Below, one piece after another: positions 39,622-48,562 of a DNA stretch of 64,000 nt. Under the pieces are notes generated by a model, which did no database searches, was not told the DNA's origin, and saw nothing but the letters and a program-made list of their open reading frames with translations. Numbering within the stretch: position 1 is the stretch's first letter; each line of letters begins with the position of its first letter. A program made the translations under genes and the position numbers. This stretch comes from Modestobacter sp. L9-4 (GTDB lineage Bacteria > Actinomycetota > Actinomycetes > Mycobacteriales > Geodermatophilaceae), in the NCBI RefSeq assembly GCF_019112525.1, contig NZ_CP077800.1, positions 2,356,001 to 2,420,000 on the forward strand. Direction: 5' to 3'.

Positions 39622-40755
39622 ATGAGACACGCTGAGCTCAGCCCCGCGTTCGTGCACCTGCCCGACCTCGCCCGCCGTGACCTCGGCGGTGCGGTGGTGG
39701 CCGCCAACGACGAGTTCTTCGCCGCCCGGGAGAACCTGGTGCTCCCGCACCCGGCCGTCGCGCGCACCGAGTTCGGCCACAAGGGCAAGGAGTACGACGG
39801 CTGGGAGACCCGCCGCCGGCGCACCGCGGGCCACGACTGGGCGATCGTGAGGCTCGGCGCCCCGGGGATCGTGGCCGGCGTCGTCGTCGACACCGCCTTC
39901 TTCACCGGCAACTTCCCGGCCCAAGCGTCGGTCGAGGGCGCCGCGGTCGAGGGCCACCCCTCGGTCGAGGAGCTCACCCGGGCCGACTGGCAGCCGCTCG
40001 TGCCGCTGTCGGACCTCGCCGGTGACACCGCGAACAGCTTCGCCGTCCACTCCGACCGGCGGGTGACGCACGTGCGGCTGACCATCCACCCGGACGGCGG
40101 CGTCGCGCGGCTGCGGGTGCACGGCACCGTCGTCCCGGACCCGCGGCTGGTCGACGCCGGCCCGTTCGACCTGGCGGCGCTGGAGAACGGCGGGCAGGTC
40201 ACCGGGGTCAGCAACGCCCACTACGGCAGCCCGCTGCAGCTGATCGGCCGCGGACTGGCCCGCTCGATGGGCGAGGGCTGGGAGAACGCCCGCCGCCGCG
40301 GCCCCGGCAACGACTGGGTCGACGTCGCGCTGGCCTGCGAGGGCGTCATCACCCTGGCCGAGCTGGACACCTCGTGGTTCCTCGGCAACGCGCCCGGCAC
40401 CGCCTCGCTCACCGGCCGCACCGCCGACGGCACCGAGGTCGAGCTGCTGCCGCGCACCCGGCTGCAGCCCGACACCCGGCACCAGTTCGTCCTCGACGGG
40501 ACGACGGGCGTGAGCTCGGTGCGGCTGGACGTCTTCCCCGACGGCGGCATGGCCCGGTTGCGGCTCTGGGGCCGTCCCACCGTCGCCGGCCGCGCCGCGC
40601 TGGGACGGCGCTGGTTCGACGCGCTGCCCGACGTCCAGGCGCTGCAGGTGCTGGGCACCCTCGGCATCGACCCCTCCGAGGCCGGCCGCCTCATCGGCGC
40701 CCGCCCGCTGGGCACCGACGTCCCCGACGCCCTGCGCCCCCTCCTCGGCACCTGA
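39622..40755 (+). CDS. alc: Allantoicase
   Basis: A 377-aa protein made of two repeated beta-jelly-roll allantoicase domains (about 20-185 and 200-350). The first carries GGAVVAANDEFFAARENLV, HKGKEYDGWETRRRR, DWAIVRLGAPG and TAFFTGNFP. The second carries GEGWENARRRGPGNDWVDVALA and SWFLGNAPG. It hydrolyses allantoate to ureidoglycolate and urea, the urea being the substrate of the adjacent urease. The ATG at 39622 follows tggagag. Confidence 0.94.
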   Translation: MRHAELSPAFVHLPDLARRDLGGAVVAANDEFFAARENLVLPHPAVARTEFGHKGKEYDGWETRRRRTAGHDWAIVRLGAPGIVAGVVVDTAFFTGNFPAQASVEGAAVEGHPSVEELTRADWQPLVPLSDLAGDTANSFAVHSDRRVTHVRLTIHPDGGVARLRVHGTVVPDPRLVDAGPFDLAALENGGQVTGVSNAHYGSPLQLIGRGLARSMGEGWENARRRGPGNDWVDVALACEGVITLAELDTSWFLGNAPGTASLTGRTADGTEVELLPRTRLQPDTRHQFVLDGTTGVSSVRLDVFPDGGMARLRLWGRPTVAGRAALGRRWFDALPDVQALQVLGTLGIDPSEAGRLIGARPLGTDVPDALRPLLGT

Positions 40756-40759
40756 CCCG

Positions 40760-40793
40760 CCCGGGGGCGGGAGTGGCCGCTCCCGCCCCCGGG
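40760..40793. terminator. Hairpin between convergent alc and VOC genes
   Basis: Perfect 14-bp stem CCCGGGGGCGGGAG (40760-40773) with CTCCCGCCCCCGGG (40780-40793) and a 6-nt loop, 4 bp after the alc stop. Confidence 0.7.
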
Positions 40794-40830
40794 TCACGGG
40801 GTCGTCCCAGGGACGACGTCCCCGGGGCGG

Positions 40831-41199
40831 TCAGCTGCCGGAGAGGTCTGTGTACAGGCCCAGGCGGTTGCCCCACGGGTCGTCGAGGTCGCACCAGGAG
40901 ACGACGCCGGGCACCGACTCGGCCACCGAGACCTCGACCCCCGAGGCGAGCAGCGCATCCCGGGTCCCGGGCAGGTCGCGGACGGCGAAGCGCAGCCGGG
41001 CGCGCAGGGGCTGCGGTGCCGCCACGCCCGCCACCTGCAGCCAGGTCTCCTGACCGGGGACGACGGCCCACTCGAGCAGGCCCTCGTCCGGCTCCAGCTC
41101 GGGCGGCCGGCCGAACAGCGCCGTGTAGAAGGCGCGGGCGGCCGCGAGGTCGCCGACCTGCAGCTCGAAGGTCATCCCGTACGGCGCGATCCCGCTCAT
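40831..41199 (-). CDS. VOC family protein (glyoxalase/bleomycin-resistance fold)
   Basis: A 122-aa two-betaalphabetabetabeta-module protein: TFELQVGDLAAARAFYTALFG, ELEPDEGLLEWAVVP, then LRFAVRDLPGTRDALLASGVEV and SWCDLDDPWGNRLGLYTDL. The family includes lyases, isomerases, dioxygenases and sequestration proteins; the activity is unknown. It starts 21 bp after the stop of the xanthine dehydrogenase large subunit on the same strand and may be the last gene of that operon. Confidence 0.85.
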   Translation of the reverse strand: MSGIAPYGMTFELQVGDLAAARAFYTALFGRPPELEPDEGLLEWAVVPGQETWLQVAGVAAPQPLRARLRFAVRDLPGTRDALLASGVEVSVAESVPGVVSWCDLDDPWGNRLGLYTDLSGS

Positions 41200-41220
41200 G
41201 GCCCGAGCCTCCTCAGCCGG

Positions 41221-43566
41221 TCAACCGCCGGCCGGGGCGCCCTCCTCGGCCATCGTGCCGGGAGCGTCGTGCGGCTCCTCGTCGACCACAGGGCCGCGCG
41301 GGCGGTCGGGGTCGGCCGCGCGCGGCGTCGTCCAGGTGACGGTCGGGGCCTGCCCGATGCCCAGGGCGATGTGCTCGGGCCTGATCGGCACCGCGGGCAG
41401 CGGCAGCCCGGTCGCGGCACGGACGGCGGCGGCGACCACCGGCACCGCGGTCACGAGCGGCGGCTCCCCGACGCCCTTCCAGCCATGCGGCATGCCCGGT
41501 TCGGGGTCGGTGACGTAGGTGGAGACGATCTCGGGGGCGTCGACGATCGTGGGGATCAGGTAGTCCTGGAGGTCCGGGTTGGTGATCAGCCCGCCGACGA
41601 CCACCACCTCCTCCATCAGCGCCAGCCCCATGCCCTGCACGATGCCGCCCTCGATCTGGCCGAGCAGCTGCGTGGGGTTCACGACCGTGCCGACGTCCTG
41701 GCACGAGGCGATCTGGACGACGCTGACCAGCCCGAGCTCGACGTCGACGTCGACCACCGCCCGCTGCGCGGAGAAGCCGAACGCCACGTACATGCCGCCC
41801 GCGCCCGAGCCGAGCGGGTGGGTGGCCGGGTGCTGGAAGTGCTCGGTGGCCCGGAACGTCTGACCGGGTGCCGCCGTGGCGACGGGCCCCAGCGGCCGAC
41901 CGGCGGCACAGACCACGCCGTCGGCGACCGTCAGGGTGGCGGCGTCCAGGCCGTGTGCGCGGGCGACCCGGCCGAGCATCCGGTCGCGGACGGCGAGGCA
42001 GGCGCGGTGCACTGCCGTCCCGGAGGCCATGGTCTGCCGGGAGGCGCTGGTCGACCCGGCGGAGGCGACCAGGGTGTCGGGCTGGACGACGTCGACGCTG
42101 GTGGCGCCGAGCACGGTGCGGGCGACCTGCTCGGCGACGGTGACGAAGCCCTGGCCGACCTCGGCGCAGGCGGTGTGCACCGTGGCGTGCCCGTCGCGCA
42201 GGCTCACCTCGGCGGTGGACTCGTCCACGTGGCCCTCGCTGAAGGCCAGGTTCTTGATCGAGACGGCCCAGCCGACGCCGCGGCGCACCTCCCCGCCGCC
42301 GGACCGCCCGACCCCGCCCGGCGGTTTGGCCGGGCCGCTGGGCAGCGGGACCGCGCGCAGCCCCTCGATGACCTCGCGGACGGGGGTGGGGGCGTCGAAG
42401 CGCTGCCCGAAGGTGGCCACGTCGCCGCGCTGCAGGGCGTTGGTCAGCCGGATCTCCACCGGGTCGATGCCCAGGGCGGCGGCGAGCGCGTCCAGCTGCG
42501 CCTCGTGCGCGAAGGCCGCCTGCGGGACGCCGAACCCGCGCATCGCCCCGCAGCTGGGGTTGTTGGTGCGCACCGACCAGCCCTCGAACCGGCCGTTGTC
42601 CACGCGGTAGGGGCCCTGCAGCAAGGTGACGGTGTTGGTGATGACCACCGGGGAGGTGCTGGCGTAGGCGCCGCCGTCGAGCAGCACCCGGCCCTCGACG
42701 CTGACGATCCGCCCGTCGGCGTCCGCGGAGTGCCGCAGCCAGATGGTGCCCGGGTGCCGCTGCCGGTGGGCGAGGAAGGACTCCTCCCGGGTGTACTCGA
42801 TCTTCACCGGACGGCCGGTGGCCAGCGCCAGCAGGCAGGCGTGCACCTGCAGGGTCACGTCCTCGCGGCCGCCGAACGCGCCGCCGACGCCGGCGAGGGA
42901 CACGTGCACCTTCTCCGGCGGCAGGCCGGTCGCCCAGCCGATCTGCCTCTGGTCCGAGTGCAGCCACTGGGTCGCCACCTCGATCGCCACCCCGCCGTCC
43001 GGGGTGGGCCGGGCCAGGCCGGCCTCCGGTGCGAGGAAGGCGGGGTCCTGCATGCCGATCCGGTAGGTGTTCTCCACCGTGACCACGCCGCGGGCGTCGG
43101 GGTCGCCGCAGCTGTAGGAGACGTGCCGGTAGACGTTGCCGTCTGGGTGGACGGAGGCAGCGGTCAGTGACAGCTGCGGGTCGGTGAGCGCCGGCAGCAC
43201 CTCGTAGTCGACCTCGACCGCGCGGGCGGCCCGGCGGGCGGTGGCGGCGTCGACCGCGGCCACGACCGCCACCGGCTCCCCGGCGTACCGCACGACGCCG
43301 TCGGCGAGCACCGGCTCGTCGCGCAGCACCAGCCCGAACTGCCGGTCACCCGGCACGTCGTCGCAGGTGAGGACGGCGTGCACGCCGTCCATCGCCCGGG
43401 CCGCTGCGGTGTCGAGCCGGAGGATGCGGGCGTGCGGGTGCGGCGACCGCAGCGTGACCCCGACGAGCATCCCGTCCGCGGTGAGGTCGCCGGCGTAGGA
43501 GAACTCGCCGCGCACCTTCGCCGGCCCGTCCGGCCGCCGGACCGAGCTGCCGATCCCGCCGTCCAT
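41221..43566 (-). CDS. Xanthine dehydrogenase, molybdopterin-binding subunit
   Basis: A 781-aa large subunit of the xanthine oxidase family. It holds the molybdenum cofactor and hydroxylates hypoxanthine/xanthine towards urate. The order is a/b-hammerhead domain (KVRGEFSYAGDLTADGMLVG, SPHPHARIL), then Mo-binding parts (AFGGREDV, CGAMRGFGVPQAAFAHE, VGQGFVTVAEQ) and the C-terminal GVGEPPLVTAVPV with the catalytic Glu region. Arg in AMRGFG and Glu in GVGEPP are preserved. The ATG overlaps the stop of the iron-sulphur subunit gene. A Pro/Asp-rich tail follows the last conserved block. Confidence 0.92.
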   Translation of the reverse strand: MDGGIGSSVRRPDGPAKVRGEFSYAGDLTADGMLVGVTLRSPHPHARILRLDTAAARAMDGVHAVLTCDDVPGDRQFGLVLRDEPVLADGVVRYAGEPVAVVAAVDAATARRAARAVEVDYEVLPALTDPQLSLTAASVHPDGNVYRHVSYSCGDPDARGVVTVENTYRIGMQDPAFLAPEAGLARPTPDGGVAIEVATQWLHSDQRQIGWATGLPPEKVHVSLAGVGGAFGGREDVTLQVHACLLALATGRPVKIEYTREESFLAHRQRHPGTIWLRHSADADGRIVSVEGRVLLDGGAYASTSPVVITNTVTLLQGPYRVDNGRFEGWSVRTNNPSCGAMRGFGVPQAAFAHEAQLDALAAALGIDPVEIRLTNALQRGDVATFGQRFDAPTPVREVIEGLRAVPLPSGPAKPPGGVGRSGGGEVRRGVGWAVSIKNLAFSEGHVDESTAEVSLRDGHATVHTACAEVGQGFVTVAEQVARTVLGATSVDVVQPDTLVASAGSTSASRQTMASGTAVHRACLAVRDRMLGRVARAHGLDAATLTVADGVVCAAGRPLGPVATAAPGQTFRATEHFQHPATHPLGSGAGGMYVAFGFSAQRAVVDVDVELGLVSVVQIASCQDVGTVVNPTQLLGQIEGGIVQGMGLALMEEVVVVGGLITNPDLQDYLIPTIVDAPEIVSTYVTDPEPGMPHGWKGVGEPPLVTAVPVVAAAVRAATGLPLPAVPIRPEHIALGIGQAPTVTWTTPRAADPDRPRGPVVDEEPHDAPGTMAEEGAPAGG

Positions 43567-44114
43567 CAGGCGTCACCGCGGCGGGTGCGGGCAGCGGTCT
43601 CCACCGCGGCGACGATCCGGCCGTAGCCGGTGCAGCGGCAGAGGTTGCCGTAGAGGGCGGCCTCGATCTCGGTGCGTGTCGGGTCGGGGTTGGTGTCCAG
43701 CAGCTCGGTCGCGGCGGTGACGAACCCGGACGTGCAGATGCCGCACTGCACGGCGCCCTCGGCGAGGAAGGCCTCCTGGACGTCGGACAGCGCGCCGTCC
43801 GGGCCGCCGATCGAGGCGATGGTCTCCACGGTGCCCCCGGCGGCGGTCGCGGCGGGCACCAGGCAGGAGCACAGCACGTGCCCGCCGTCGCCGAGGTCGG
43901 CCTTCACCGCGCAGGCGCCGCACCGGCCGTGCGCGCAGCCGGTCTTGGGGCCCCGGACGCCGAGCCGGTCGCGCAGCACGGTCAGCAGCGACTCGTCCCA
44001 GCGGGCGGTGACCTCGTGCGCCGTCCCGTCGACGGTGAGGGCGAACGTGACGGAGGAGTCCGGTCCGTCGGTGCCCCCGGCGACCTCCGGTCGGGGGTCC
44101 TCGACGGCGGTCAC
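43566..44114 (-). CDS. Xanthine dehydrogenase, 2Fe-2S subunit
   Basis: A 182-aa iron-sulphur subunit. The plant-type ferredoxin cluster is ligated in GCAHGRCGACAV with a further Cys in HVLCSCLVP. The second [2Fe-2S] domain has QCGICTSGFV and NLCRCTGYGRI. It passes electrons from the Mo site to FAD. A ~20-residue N-terminal extension rich in Asp/Gly precedes the fold. The GTG at 44114 overlaps the FAD subunit stop (GTGA) and its stop overlaps the next start (ATGA), so the three genes are tightly coupled. Confidence 0.93.
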   Translation of the reverse strand: MTAVEDPRPEVAGGTDGPDSSVTFALTVDGTAHEVTARWDESLLTVLRDRLGVRGPKTGCAHGRCGACAVKADLGDGGHVLCSCLVPAATAAGGTVETIASIGGPDGALSDVQEAFLAEGAVQCGICTSGFVTAATELLDTNPDPTRTEIEAALYGNLCRCTGYGRIVAAVETAARTRRGDA

Positions 44115-44947
44115 GAGCCCAGCCCCGCGTCGACGGCCGCCCGGGTGACCAGCCGGACGGCGAGCACCCCGAGGGCGTGCCGGCGGTAGTCGGCCGAGGC
44201 GACCGCGTCCTCCGGTGGGTCGACCGCGGCGGCGACCGTGGACCGCAGGTCGTCGGCGGTCGCCTGGCCGTCGAGCAGGGCGGTCGCGGCGGTGTCGACG
44301 GCGTCCGAGCGCAACGGGATGGGGCCGGCGTTGCCGAACGCCAGCCGGGCGACGCCGTCCCGGGAGACGACCGCCGCGCTGACGGTGGCGACGAACTGGG
44401 CGTTGCGCCGGCCGACCTTGGCGTAGTCGGCGAACCCGACGTGCGCCGGCAGCCGGACGGCGGTCAGCAGCTCCCCCTCGCGCAGCCCGGTGACGCCGGG
44501 CGCGGTGACGAAGCCGTCGAAGGGGACGACGCGGGTGCCGGCGGCCGAGGTCAGCTCGAGGGTGGCGCCGCCGGCCAGCAGCGTGGGCAGCAGGTTGCGG
44601 TAGGGGAGCGCGCTCACCACGTTGCCGCCGATCGTGGCCTCGGTGCGCACCAGCGGCGTGCCCAGCGACGACGCGGCCGCGCGCAGGCCGCCGTCCGGTG
44701 CGGTGGTGAGCGCGGCGACCGGGGTGCCGGCGCCGATGACCAGGTCGCCGCCGTCGGTCGTCGTCCCGCGCAGGGCCGCGACGCGGCGCAGGGAGAGGAA
44801 GCCGGCCGCCGTCCGGTTCCGCCAGAGCAGGTCGGGCATCACCTCGGTGCCGCCGGCGACGACGACCGCCTCCGGGCGCTCGGCGCGGGCGGCCAGCGCC
44901 TCGGCGAGGGTCTCGGGCAGGACGAACCGGGGAGCTTCCAGCAGCAC
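44111..44947 (-). CDS. Xanthine dehydrogenase, FAD-binding subunit
   Basis: A 278-aa FAD subunit (CO-dehydrogenase flavoprotein fold): VVVAGGTEVMPDL for FAD binding, TEATIGGNVVSALPYRNLLPTLLA (the TIGGN pyrophosphate loop), then YAKVGRRNAQFVATVSAAV and a C-terminal helical domain. It is the first gene of the three-subunit operon. The ATG at 44947 is divergent from the amidohydrolase at 45053 with 105 bp between. A shared control region is likely but no clear operator was found. Confidence 0.92.
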   Translation of the reverse strand: MLLEAPRFVLPETLAEALAARAERPEAVVVAGGTEVMPDLLWRNRTAAGFLSLRRVAALRGTTTDGGDLVIGAGTPVAALTTAPDGGLRAAASSLGTPLVRTEATIGGNVVSALPYRNLLPTLLAGGATLELTSAAGTRVVPFDGFVTAPGVTGLREGELLTAVRLPAHVGFADYAKVGRRNAQFVATVSAAVVSRDGVARLAFGNAGPIPLRSDAVDTAATALLDGQATADDLRSTVAAAVDPPEDAVASADYRRHALGVLAVRLVTRAAVDAGLGS

Positions 44948-45052
44948 GTACGACCTCGACTTCCGACGGGGACGGCCACGCTAACCGCGGAGTGTTACGA
45001 ATCGGGACCTGTCGGTGCGCTGCCGGACACAAACGGTCGGCAGGATGCCGCC

Positions 45053-46423
45053 GTGACCGCTGACCTGCTCGTGCACGACGCCGAGCTGATCGCCACCGTG
45101 GACGACGCCCGCCGGGAGATCGCCGGGGGGTGGGTCGCGGTCACCGACGGGGTGGTCAGCGGCCTGGGCGGACCGGGCGACCCGCAGCCCGACGCCGTCC
45201 GGCGGATCGACGCCCGCGGTTGCCTGGTCACGCCGGGGCTGGTCAACACGCACCACCACCTGTACCAGAACCTGACCCGCGCCTACGCGCCCGCGCTGAC
45301 CGGCGGGCTGTTCGAGTGGCTGGTGACGCTCTACCCGCTGTGGGCGCGGCTGGACGAGGAGGCGGCCCACGTCAGCGCGTACGTGGGGCTGGCCGAGCTG
45401 GCGCTGTCGGGCTGCACGACCTCGACCGACCACTCCTACGTGCACCCGCGCGGCGCCGGCGACCTGATCAGCGCCGAGGTGGCCGCGGCCCGCGAGCTCG
45501 GCGTCCGGTTCCACCCCACGCGGGGCTCGATGTCGCTGTCGGTCAAGGACGGTGGCTTGCCACCGGACTCCGTCGTCCAGGACGACGACGAGATCCTGGC
45601 CGACTCGCAGCGGCTGGTCGAGCTGCACCACGACCGGTCGGCGACGGCGATGACCCGGATCGCGCTGGCGCCGTGCTCGCCGTTCAGCGTCTCGACGGAG
45701 CTGATGGCCCGTACCGCGGAGCTCGCCGAGACCCTCGACGTCCGGCTGCACACCCACCTGGCCGAGACCCAGGACGAGGACGCGTTCTGCCTGGCCACCT
45801 TCGGCCGGCGGCCGGTCGACTACCTGGCCGACGTCGGCTGGATGACCTCGCGGACCTGGCTGGCGCACGTGGTCTGGCCCTCTGAGTCAGAGATCGTGCG
45901 GCTGGGGGCGGCGGGGGTCGGGGCGGCGCACTGCCCGTCGTCGAACATGATCCTGGGCAGCGGTCTCGCCCCGGTCGCCGAGCTGCGGGCGGCGGGCGCC
46001 CCGGTCGGGCTGGGCGTGGACGGCTCGGCATCGGCGGACTCCGCGTCGCTGTGGCTGGAGGCCCGGACGGCGATGCTGCAGGGCAAGCTGCGGCACGGCG
46101 CGGCCGCGATGTCGGCGCGGGACGCCCTGGAGATCGCCACCCGCGGCGGGGCGGCGTGCCTCGGGCGGACGGGCGAGATCGGGCAGCTCTCGGTCGGGGC
46201 GTGCGGCGACCTGGCGGTCTGGTCACTGGAGGGAGTGCGGTTCGCCGGTGCGTTGTCGGACCCGGTCGAGGCGTGGCTGCGGTGCGGGCCGGTGTCGGCA
46301 CAGGAGACCGTCGTCGGCGGGCGGGTGGTGGTCGAGGGTGGCGTCGTGGCGCACCCGGGGCTGGACGAGCAGCTCGCCGTGCACCGGCGGGTGTCGGCGC
46401 GCATGCAGGCCGCGCTGGACTGA
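45053..46423 (+). CDS. 8-oxoguanine/guanine deaminase-type amidohydrolase
   Basis: A 456-aa TrzA/AtzB-type amidohydrolase. Metal and catalytic residues are in PGLVNTHHHLYQN, HTHLAETQDE, LAHVVWPSESEI, GAAHCPSSNMILGSGLAP and GLGVDGSASADS. NTHHHLYQNLTR and HCPSSNMILGSG are typical of 8-oxoguanine deaminases and hydroxydechloroatrazine ethylaminohydrolases. Beside xanthine dehydrogenase, deamination of guanine-type bases to xanthine or urate is the likely role; this is inference. The GTG at 45053 is used. Confidence 0.86.
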   Translation: MTADLLVHDAELIATVDDARREIAGGWVAVTDGVVSGLGGPGDPQPDAVRRIDARGCLVTPGLVNTHHHLYQNLTRAYAPALTGGLFEWLVTLYPLWARLDEEAAHVSAYVGLAELALSGCTTSTDHSYVHPRGAGDLISAEVAAARELGVRFHPTRGSMSLSVKDGGLPPDSVVQDDDEILADSQRLVELHHDRSATAMTRIALAPCSPFSVSTELMARTAELAETLDVRLHTHLAETQDEDAFCLATFGRRPVDYLADVGWMTSRTWLAHVVWPSESEIVRLGAAGVGAAHCPSSNMILGSGLAPVAELRAAGAPVGLGVDGSASADSASLWLEARTAMLQGKLRHGAAAMSARDALEIATRGGAACLGRTGEIGQLSVGACGDLAVWSLEGVRFAGALSDPVEAWLRCGPVSAQETVVGGRVVVEGGVVAHPGLDEQLAVHRRVSARMQAALD

Positions 46424-46463
46424 CGGTGGGGTCCAGGCAGGCCGTGGCACGGTGGCCGACGTG

Positions 46464-46691
46464 ATGCGGTGGTGGCGGCGGGAGCGGGACCGTCCGCGCT
46501 GGCCGGCCGTCACACCGCCGACGGTGCCGCCGGGCGGCCCTCCGGAGTTTGACTGCCGGCAGTGCGGTCACCCGGAGGCCGCGCACCCGGCTCCTGGGTC
46601 GACGACGCTGTTCGCCTGCGCGGCCTGCATTCGGGAGGAGGACCACGACCAGCGGAGCGAGGACCAGATGTGCCGCCTGCCCAGGTCCTGA
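46464..46691 (+). CDS. Hypothetical small zinc-ribbon protein
   Basis: A 75-aa ORF. Two Cys pairs (CRQCGHP and CAACIRE) separated by 18 residues form a likely zinc ribbon, after a basic Trp-rich N-terminus (MRWWRRERDRPRW). A further Cys lies near the end (QMCRLP). The ATG at 46464 or GTG at 46461 could start it. It sits between the deaminase and the convergent LysR gene. The coding call rests mainly on the Cys pattern. Confidence 0.5.
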   Translation: MRWWRRERDRPRWPAVTPPTVPPGGPPEFDCRQCGHPEAAHPAPGSTTLFACAACIREEDHDQRSEDQMCRLPRS

Positions 46692-46700
46692 TGGGCCGGG

Positions 46701-47588
46701 TCAGCTGTCGGTGAGGTGGTCCGCGGCCGAGGTGAGGGCGGCGAGCACCGTCCGGACCGAGCTGCGTAGGGCGCGTTCGGGGCGAACGAGGGCGTCGATG
46801 TGCCGGGCGAGTCCCATCCCGCGCACCGGGCGCAGCACGACGCCGGGCACCGACGGCGCGGTGTACCTGGGCATCAGTGCCAGGCCGGCGCCCGCGGACA
46901 CCAGGCTCGCGGCGACGGTCAGGTCGTTGATCCGGTGCGCGATCGTCATCGGCCGCCCGGCCGCGGCGGCGATCGCCTCGAGCGGGGCGAGCAGCGGGAA
47001 CCCCTCGTGCACCGCGACCCACGGCTCGGCGACGACCTGCTCGGCGATGACGCTCTCCTGCCGGGCCAGGGCATGACCCACCGGGACGGCGACGTCCAGC
47101 GGTTCGTGCAGCAGTGGCGTCACCGCGATCGTCGTCGGCCACGGTGGGCTGGAGTCGAGCCGGTGCGCCAGCACGACGTCGTGGTCGGCGCACAGTGCCG
47201 GGAAGCGGGACTGCGACACGTCGTGCTCGGCGCACTCGACCGGCGGGCTGCCGGCCTGCAGCAGCGCCGGGAAGAACGCGGTGGCCGCGCTGGAGAAGGC
47301 GGCGACGCGTACGGTGCCGCGCGGGTCGTCCAGGAACGCGTCGACGGCGAGCTCCGCGCGGGCCAGGGCGGTGGCCACCTCGGTGGCGGCGTCGGCCAGC
47401 GCGCGGCCGGCGTCGGTGAGCACCAGGCTGCGGCCGCGGCGCTGGGTGAGAGCCACGGGCACGCCCCGCTGCAGGACGGCCAGCTGCTGGGAGACCGCCG
47501 ACGGGGTGATGAACAGCGCCTGCGCCACCGCGGTCACGCTGCCCCGGTCCCCGAGCTCGCGGAGGATCGACAGCTGGCGCACGTCCAT
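46701..47588 (-). CDS. LysR family transcriptional regulator
   Basis: A 295-aa LysR protein: winged HTH at residues 1-62 (RQLSILRELGDRGSVTAVAQALFITPSAVSQQLAVLQ) followed by the periplasmic-binding-like effector domain (VRVAAFSSAATAFFPALLQ, AVHEGFPLLAPLEAIA, AAGAGLALMPRY-type motif). It is divergent from the EamA transporter at 47660 (71 bp between starts), which it most likely controls. An imperfect palindrome lies between. The effector is unknown. Confidence 0.9.
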   Translation of the reverse strand: MDVRQLSILRELGDRGSVTAVAQALFITPSAVSQQLAVLQRGVPVALTQRRGRSLVLTDAGRALADAATEVATALARAELAVDAFLDDPRGTVRVAAFSSAATAFFPALLQAGSPPVECAEHDVSQSRFPALCADHDVVLAHRLDSSPPWPTTIAVTPLLHEPLDVAVPVGHALARQESVIAEQVVAEPWVAVHEGFPLLAPLEAIAAAAGRPMTIAHRINDLTVAASLVSAGAGLALMPRYTAPSVPGVVLRPVRGMGLARHIDALVRPERALRSSVRTVLAALTSAADHLTDS

Positions 47589-47611
47589 GAAGCGACGCTA
47601 CATCGGAGGTT

Positions 47612-47630
47612 GAGCAACTGGTCGTTGTTC
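47612..47630. promoter_or_regulatory. Probable LysR binding site
   Basis: GAGCAAC (47612-47618) and GTTGTTC (47624-47630) form a 7-bp inverted repeat with one mismatch and a 5-bp centre, between the divergent lysR and eamA genes. Spacing and A/T content fit a LysR-type site. Confidence 0.5.
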
Positions 47631-47659
47631 TTCAGGGACGGTGACTGCAGGGTCGAGGC

Positions 47660-48556
47660 GTGCGAGCAACGGGGCGGGACCGGGCGACGGACGCCGTCCT
47701 CATGGGAGTGGCCCTCGTCTGGGGCAGCAGCTACCTGGTGGCCAAGGACCTCACCGTCGCCGCACCCGTGCTGGTGGTGCTCGCGCTGCGCTACGTCCTC
47801 TCCGCGGCCGCGTTAGGGGTCGTGTGCCGGCGGGCCCGCGGGCGGGTGCCGCGCGGGCGCGACCTGGCCGTCGGCGTCCTGCTCGGGTGCACGCAGGCCG
47901 CCGTCCTCACGCTGGAGACCTTCGGCGTCGCCGGCACCTCCGCCACCAACGCCGGCCTGATCATCAGCCTGACCGTGGTGTTCACCCCGCTGCTGGACGG
48001 TGCGTGGGGGCGCACCGCGCTGCCGGCGCCCTTCTTCGCCGCCACCGCCGTCGCCGTGGTGGGCGTCGGGCTGCTGGTCTCCGGCGACGGCGTCCGGGCG
48101 CCCGGGTGGGGCGACGGGCTGATGCTGGTGGCCGCGGCGGTGCGCGCGGTGCACGTCAGCCTCATCGGCCGGCTCACCGCCGACCGCCCGGTCAGCTCGC
48201 TGGTGCTGACCACGGTCCAGTCGACGGTCGGCGCGGTGCTCCTGAGCGTTGCCGCGGCACCGCAGCTGGGATCCGTCGTGCACCTGCCCCCGGCCGCGTG
48301 GGCGCAGCTGGCGTACCTGGCGCTGGCGTGCACCGTCTTCGCCTTCCTCGCCCAGACCTGGGCCGTCCGGCGCACCTCACCCAGCCGCGCGAGCCTGCTC
48401 ATGGGCACCGAGCCGCTGTGGGCCGTCGCCGTCGGGGTCAGCATCGGCGGGGAGCGGCTGACCGCGGTCGCCGCCGTCGGTGCGGTCCTGGTCCTCGCCG
48501 CCACCTGGTACGGCCAGCGCGTCGAGAGCGCTCACCGCCAGGCCGTGCCGGTCTGA
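47660..48556 (+). CDS. EamA/DMT family transporter (first)
   Basis: A 298-aa inner-membrane protein with ten predicted hydrophobic segments in two EamA repeats. The opening MGVALVWGSSYLVAK is typical of DMT exporters; the C-terminal half has FLAQTWAVRRTSPSRASLLMGTEPLWAV. Members export amino acids, nucleosides and metabolites; the substrate is unknown. The GTG at 47660 is used, and the ATG at 47702 is an alternative. The stop is 6 bp from the stop of a convergent second EamA gene. Confidence 0.88.
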   Translation: MRATGRDRATDAVLMGVALVWGSSYLVAKDLTVAAPVLVVLALRYVLSAAALGVVCRRARGRVPRGRDLAVGVLLGCTQAAVLTLETFGVAGTSATNAGLIISLTVVFTPLLDGAWGRTALPAPFFAATAVAVVGVGLLVSGDGVRAPGWGDGLMLVAAAVRAVHVSLIGRLTADRPVSSLVLTTVQSTVGAVLLSVAAAPQLGSVVHLPPAAWAQLAYLALACTVFAFLAQTWAVRRTSPSRASLLMGTEPLWAVAVGVSIGGERLTAVAAVGAVLVLAATWYGQRVESAHRQAVPV

Positions 48557-48562
48557 GCCCGG

